The notes beneath the pieces were generated by a model, which had not been told where the DNA came from, ran no database searches, and saw nothing but the letters and a program-made list of their open reading frames with translations. A program made the translations under genes and the position numbers. A DNA stretch of 64,000 nt from Acidobacteriota bacterium (GTDB lineage: Bacteria; Acidobacteriota; Vicinamibacteria; Vicinamibacterales; Fen-181), in assembly GCA_003170135.1 (NCBI GenBank), contig PMZR01000125.1:97019-161018 (forward strand), written 5' to 3'. Positions 60,886 to 64,000 of this stretch are shown piece by piece; within the stretch, counting starts at the first letter, position 1; every line of letters begins with the position of its first letter.

Positions 60886-61986
60886 ATGGCGCGGAAACTG
60901 AAATTCGACAAGGTCCTGTTCCTCGCGACGCTGCTGCTCGCGTTCGGGAGCCTTGTCATGATCTACAGCGCGTCGGCCCCGCGGGCCATCGACAACCCGC
61001 AGGGGCAGTACCTGTTCTTCATGAAGCAGGTGATGTGGGCCGCGCTCGGCCTGGGGATCCTCGGTCTCGCGATCCGTTTCGACTACGGGCACTTCAAGCA
61101 GCCGGGCGTCGTCTGGGCGATGCTCGCCGTCGCGGCGATCGGCCTGGTGGCGGTGCTGTTCGGGTCGCCAGTCAAGGGCAGCCGCCGCTGGCTCGGCTTC
61201 GGCGGCTTTGGCATCCAGCCGTCCGAGTTCGCGAAGCTCGCCGTCGTCGTCTTCACGGCGGCCGTGCTCGAGCGGCGGATGTCGCGCATCAACGACGTGG
61301 CCTATTCGCTCACGCCGGTCGGCATCGTGGTGGTGGGCATGGTCGGCCTCATCCTGCCGGAGCCCGACTACGGCAGCGCGATGGCGCTGGTCGCCATCGC
61401 CGCGCTCGTCGTCTTTGCCGCCGGCCTCGCCTATCGGTACCTGTTCGGGGCGGCGCTCGCGGTCCTGCCGATCGCGGCATGGCTGCTCGTCAGCGCGCCT
61501 TACCGGCGCGAGCGGCTCCTGGCCTTCCTGCATCCGTGGAAGGACGCGCAGAACGCCGGCTTCCAACTCGTGCAGTCCCTCATCGCCGTCGGGACCGGCG
61601 GAGTGTTCGGCCGCGGGCTCGGCCTCGGGATCCAGAAGCTCTGGTACCTGCCCGAGCCGCACAACGACTTCATCTACGCGGTGATCGCGGAAGAACTCGG
61701 CCTCATCGGCACCACCGCGGTGCTGGTGTGCTTCGCGGTCATCACCTGGCGCGGCCTGCGCGTTGCCTCGCGCGCGCCGGACGCCTTCGGGGCCCTGCTG
61801 GCGATCGGCATCACCGCGCTCGTCGCGGTGCAGGCGTTCGTGAACATCAGCATGGTGCTCGGCCTGTTGCCGACCAAGGGGATCTCCCTGCCGCTCGTCA
61901 GTGCCGGCGGCTCGTCGCTCTTGATCAACATGCTCGCGATCGGAATCCTGTTGAACATTTCACAGCACGCCTCGGCGGACGCATGA
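60886..61986 (+). CDS. ftsW: Septal peptidoglycan glycosyltransferase FtsW
   Basis: 366 residues from ATG 60886. SEDS family with ten hydrophobic segments: MIYSASAPRA in the first loop, SRRWLGFGGFGIQPSEFAKL (QPSE at 111-114), LPEPDYGSA with the catalytic Asp161, and EPHNDFIYAVIAEELG in the late loop, then SLPLVSAGGSS. It polymerises lipid II at the septum with FtsI. Its 208-bp upstream gap with an inverted repeat is unusual for this cluster. murG follows after 41 bp. Confidence 0.95.
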   Translation: MARKLKFDKVLFLATLLLAFGSLVMIYSASAPRAIDNPQGQYLFFMKQVMWAALGLGILGLAIRFDYGHFKQPGVVWAMLAVAAIGLVAVLFGSPVKGSRRWLGFGGFGIQPSEFAKLAVVVFTAAVLERRMSRINDVAYSLTPVGIVVVGMVGLILPEPDYGSAMALVAIAALVVFAAGLAYRYLFGAALAVLPIAAWLLVSAPYRRERLLAFLHPWKDAQNAGFQLVQSLIAVGTGGVFGRGLGLGIQKLWYLPEPHNDFIYAVIAEELGLIGTTAVLVCFAVITWRGLRVASRAPDAFGALLAIGITALVAVQAFVNISMVLGLLPTKGISLPLVSAGGSSLLINMLAIGILLNISQHASADA

Positions 61987-62027
61987 GGGCGGCGTGATCA
62001 TCGACACGGGCAGGAAAGCGGAACCGG

Positions 62028-63140
62028 ATGCCAGGCGATCCATTGCGGGTCCTGATTGCAGGGGGCGGGACGGGCGGCCATCTCTTCCCCGGGATTGCCG
62101 TCGCCCGTGCGCTTTTGGCGCGCGTGCCGGATGCGCTGGTGTCGTTCGCGGGTACCGCGCAGGGACTCGAAACGCGCGTGGTGCCGCGGGAAGGCTTTCC
62201 GCTCGACGTGATTCGCAGCGCCGGGTTGAAGGGCAAATCGGCGACGGCGCTCGTGCGCGGGATGGCGCTGTTGCCGATGAGCGCGTGGGACGCGTGGCGG
62301 GTGGTCGCCACGCGCAGGCCGCACATCGTGATCGGCCTGGGCGGCTACAGCGCCGGTCCGATCGTGCTGGTCGCCGCGGCGCGAGGCATCCCGACACTGC
62401 TCATGGAACAGAACGCCGTGCCCGGGCTGACCAATCGCCTGCTGGCGCGCATCGTCCGGGCGGCGGCGGTGACCTACGACTCGACGTTGTCGTACTTCGG
62501 AGCGAAGGGGTTCGTCAGCGGCAACCCCGTACGGCCGGAGTTCTTCGAAGGGGGAGACGCTGACGGGAGGATCACACTCGGAACGCCGCGGGCTGCGGCA
62601 AGGATTCTCATCTTTGGCGGTTCTCAGGGCGCACACGCGATCAACATGGCCATGGTGGAGGCAGCACCGGACCTGGCTGCCGCAGCGATTTCGCTTGGCA
62701 TCACGCACCAGACGGGCACCCGCGATCTGGACGTGGTACGGCACGCGTATCGACAAGCGGGACTCGCCGCACGCGTTGAACCGTTTCTCTATGAGATGCA
62801 TCGTGAGGTGAAGGCGGCGGATCTGCTGGTGTGCCGGGCCGGCGCGACGACGCTGGCGGAAATCGCCGCGGCGGGACGACCGGCGATTCTCGTCCCGCTG
62901 CCCACGGCGACCGACGATCACCAGCGGCGGAACGCCGAGGTGCTGGCACGGGCGGGCGCGGCCGATCTCATCGAGCAGTGCGACCTGACCGGGGCGGTGC
63001 TCGCCGATCGCATTCTCGCGATCGTGGGCGACCCGGCGCGGCGCGCCCGGATGGGGGCCGCCGTCGCGGCGCTGGCCCGCCCGGACGCCGCGGCGGTGAT
63101 TGTGGATCGGACCTTGGAGTTGGTGCAGCGGGGCCGGTGA
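62028..63140 (+). CDS. murG: UDP-GlcNAc:lipid I GlcNAc transferase MurG
   Basis: 370 residues from ATG 62028. N-terminal [11 protein letters not shown] (12-22), [34 protein letters not shown] and the donor-site [31 protein letters not shown]. The peripheral GT28 enzyme converts lipid I to lipid II on the cytoplasmic face. The stop overlaps a possible murC GTG start as GTGA. AGGAAA about 10 nt upstream of the ATG is the likely SD. Confidence 0.95.
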   Translation: MPGDPLRVLIAGGGTGGHLFPGIAVARALLARVPDALVSFAGTAQGLETRVVPREGFPLDVIRSAGLKGKSATALVRGMALLPMSAWDAWRVVATRRPHIVIGLGGYSAGPIVLVAAARGIPTLLMEQNAVPGLTNRLLARIVRAAAVTYDSTLSYFGAKGFVSGNPVRPEFFEGGDADGRITLGTPRAAARILIFGGSQGAHAINMAMVEAAPDLAAAAISLGITHQTGTRDLDVVRHAYRQAGLAARVEPFLYEMHREVKAADLLVCRAGATTLAEIAAAGRPAILVPLPTATDDHQRRNAEVLARAGAADLIEQCDLTGAVLADRILAIVGDPARRARMGAAVAALARPDAAAVIVDRTLELVQRGR

Positions 63141-64000
63141 GCGTCTTCACGGGTCGGACTTCGGACGACAAGGATCATTCAGTGCTGGGCAGGACGAGGC
63201 GCATTCATTTCGTGGGGATCGGCGGCAGCGGCATGAGCGGCATCGCCGAGCTGCTGGTCAATCTCGGATACCAGGTGAGCGGCTCCGATCTGAAGCGATC
63301 GGACGTCACGGCCCGCCTGGAGCGCCTCGGCGTGCGCGTGTTCGAGGGACATGACGCGTCGCAGGTGGGCGATGCGGACGTGGTCGTGTTCTCGTCGGCG
63401 GTGCGCGAGACCAACCCGGAGATCGTCGAGGCCGAACGCCGTCGCGTCCCCGTGATTCCGCGCGCCGAGATGCTCGCCGAACTCATGCGCCTGCGCTACG
63501 GGATTGCCGTGGCCGGTGCCCACGGCAAGACGACCACGACGTCGATGATTGCGCTGGTGCTCGAGCGGGGCGACCTCGATCCGACTGCGGTCATCGGCGG
63601 ACGGTTGAGCGTCTACGGCGGCAACGCCCGCCTCGGTCGCGGCGAGTACATGGTGGTGGAGGCCGACGAGAGCGACCGGTCGTTCCTGAAGCTGTCGCCC
63701 TCCATCGCGGTCATCACCAACGTGGACTACGAGCACCTGGACAGCTACGGCGACTTCGATCACCTCTGCGAGGCGTTCGTGGACTTCGCCGGCAAGGTGC
63801 CGTTCTACGGAGCCATCATCGCGTGCGCAAACGACGCGCACCTGCGCGCCCTGCTGCCGCGCATGCGCCGCCGTGTGATCACCTACGGCATCGAGGTCGC
63901 CGACGCGGACATCTACGCGACCGACGCGGTCGTGTCGGGGTTCGCCTCGTCGTGCCGGGTATGGCGGCATCTCCGACCGCAGGACGGCGCAACCACAAAC
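63137..64000 (+). CDS. murC: UDP-MurNAc:L-Ala ligase MurC, C-terminus cut by window
   Basis: Open to the window end, 288 residues visible. Start GTG 63137 is coupled to the murG stop (GTGA); GTG 63182 is an alternative that begins 15 codons later and gives the usual N-terminus [49 protein letters not shown] and the ATP loop [11 protein letters not shown] follow, then [10 protein letters not shown] and [11 protein letters not shown]. It attaches L-Ala to UDP-MurNAc, the first stem-peptide step. Canonical dcw position after murG. Confidence 0.93.
   Translation, partial: MSVFTGRTSDDKDHSVLGRTRRIHFVGIGGSGMSGIAELLVNLGYQVSGSDLKRSDVTARLERLGVRVFEGHDASQVGDADVVVFSSAVRETNPEIVEAERRRVPVIPRAEMLAELMRLRYGIAVAGAHGKTTTTSMIALVLERGDLDPTAVIGGRLSVYGGNARLGRGEYMVVEADESDRSFLKLSPSIAVITNVDYEHLDSYGDFDHLCEAFVDFAGKVPFYGAIIACANDAHLRALLPRMRRRVITYGIEVADADIYATDAVVSGFASSCRVWRHLRPQDGATTN

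Overview
The window is GC-rich, densely coded chromosomal DNA from a Gram-negative-type bacterium. It has a complete mraZ-to-murC order, a MurE with the DNPR motif of meso-diaminopimelate enzymes, and LPS/O-antigen-type genes such as a GT9 heptosyltransferase-like protein and a Wzx-like flippase. The gene vocabulary (many GT-C membrane glycosyltransferases, a membrane-embedded spermidine-synthase-like protein, B12-radical-SAM proteins, frequent GTG starts) fits an Acidobacteriota/Vicinamibacteria-like genome. That taxonomic guess is inference only. I see no transposase, phage gene, tRNA, rRNA or CRISPR array.

Layout. (1) 1-4021, minus: three GT-C-type membrane glycosyltransferases in a row. 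(2) 4249-5037, plus: a DPM1-like GT2. (3) 14477-5084, minus, probably one operon: exported HEAT-repeat protein, methyltransferase, Wzx-like flippase, GT-C-like protein, SPASM radical SAM, B12-type radical SAM, GT-C-like protein; several junctions overlap by 4-7 nt. (4) 17943-14638, minus: a large exported FG-GAP/TIG protein. (5) 18376-20871, plus: a spermidine-synthase-like membrane protein, convergent with an unrecognised membrane protein (20879-21862). (6) 22165-28862, plus operon: hexapeptide acyltransferase, GT-C, GT2, Gfo/Idh dehydrogenase, B12-radical SAM, DegT aminotransferase, ended by a strong hairpin. (7) 29680-28928, minus: exported STN-domain protein. (8) 40337-29798, minus operon of eight genes: GT2, two SDR epimerases, aminotransferase, large GT-C, GT9, GT-B-like protein, SPASM radical SAM. 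(9) 40497-41909, plus: GT-C. (10) 49866-41925, minus operon: two GT4, three GT2, two GT-C; a YchF-like GTPase gene (51022-49928) lies just upstream. (11) 51180-64000, plus: promoter, MraZ-box-like repeats and the dcw cluster mraZ-rsmH-ftsL-ftsI-murE-murF-mraY-murD-ftsW-murG-murC (murC cut by the window end).

How the genes fit together. About 50 kb of surface-glycan genes directly precede the peptidoglycan/division cluster. Six GT2 enzymes of the DPM1/GtrB type would load sugars onto a polyprenyl phosphate on the cytoplasmic face, and about eleven GT-C-type multipass proteins could use such donors on the outer face. GT4, GT9 and the GT-B-like protein would build cytoplasmic chains, with the Wzx-like protein flipping them. 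Two epimerases, two aminotransferases, a Gfo/Idh dehydrogenase and a LbetaH acyltransferase supply modified sugars; one trio resembles the WbpB/WbpE/WbpD route to diacetamido sugars. Four radical SAM proteins embedded in these operons are the least explained element and the best candidate for undescribed chemistry.
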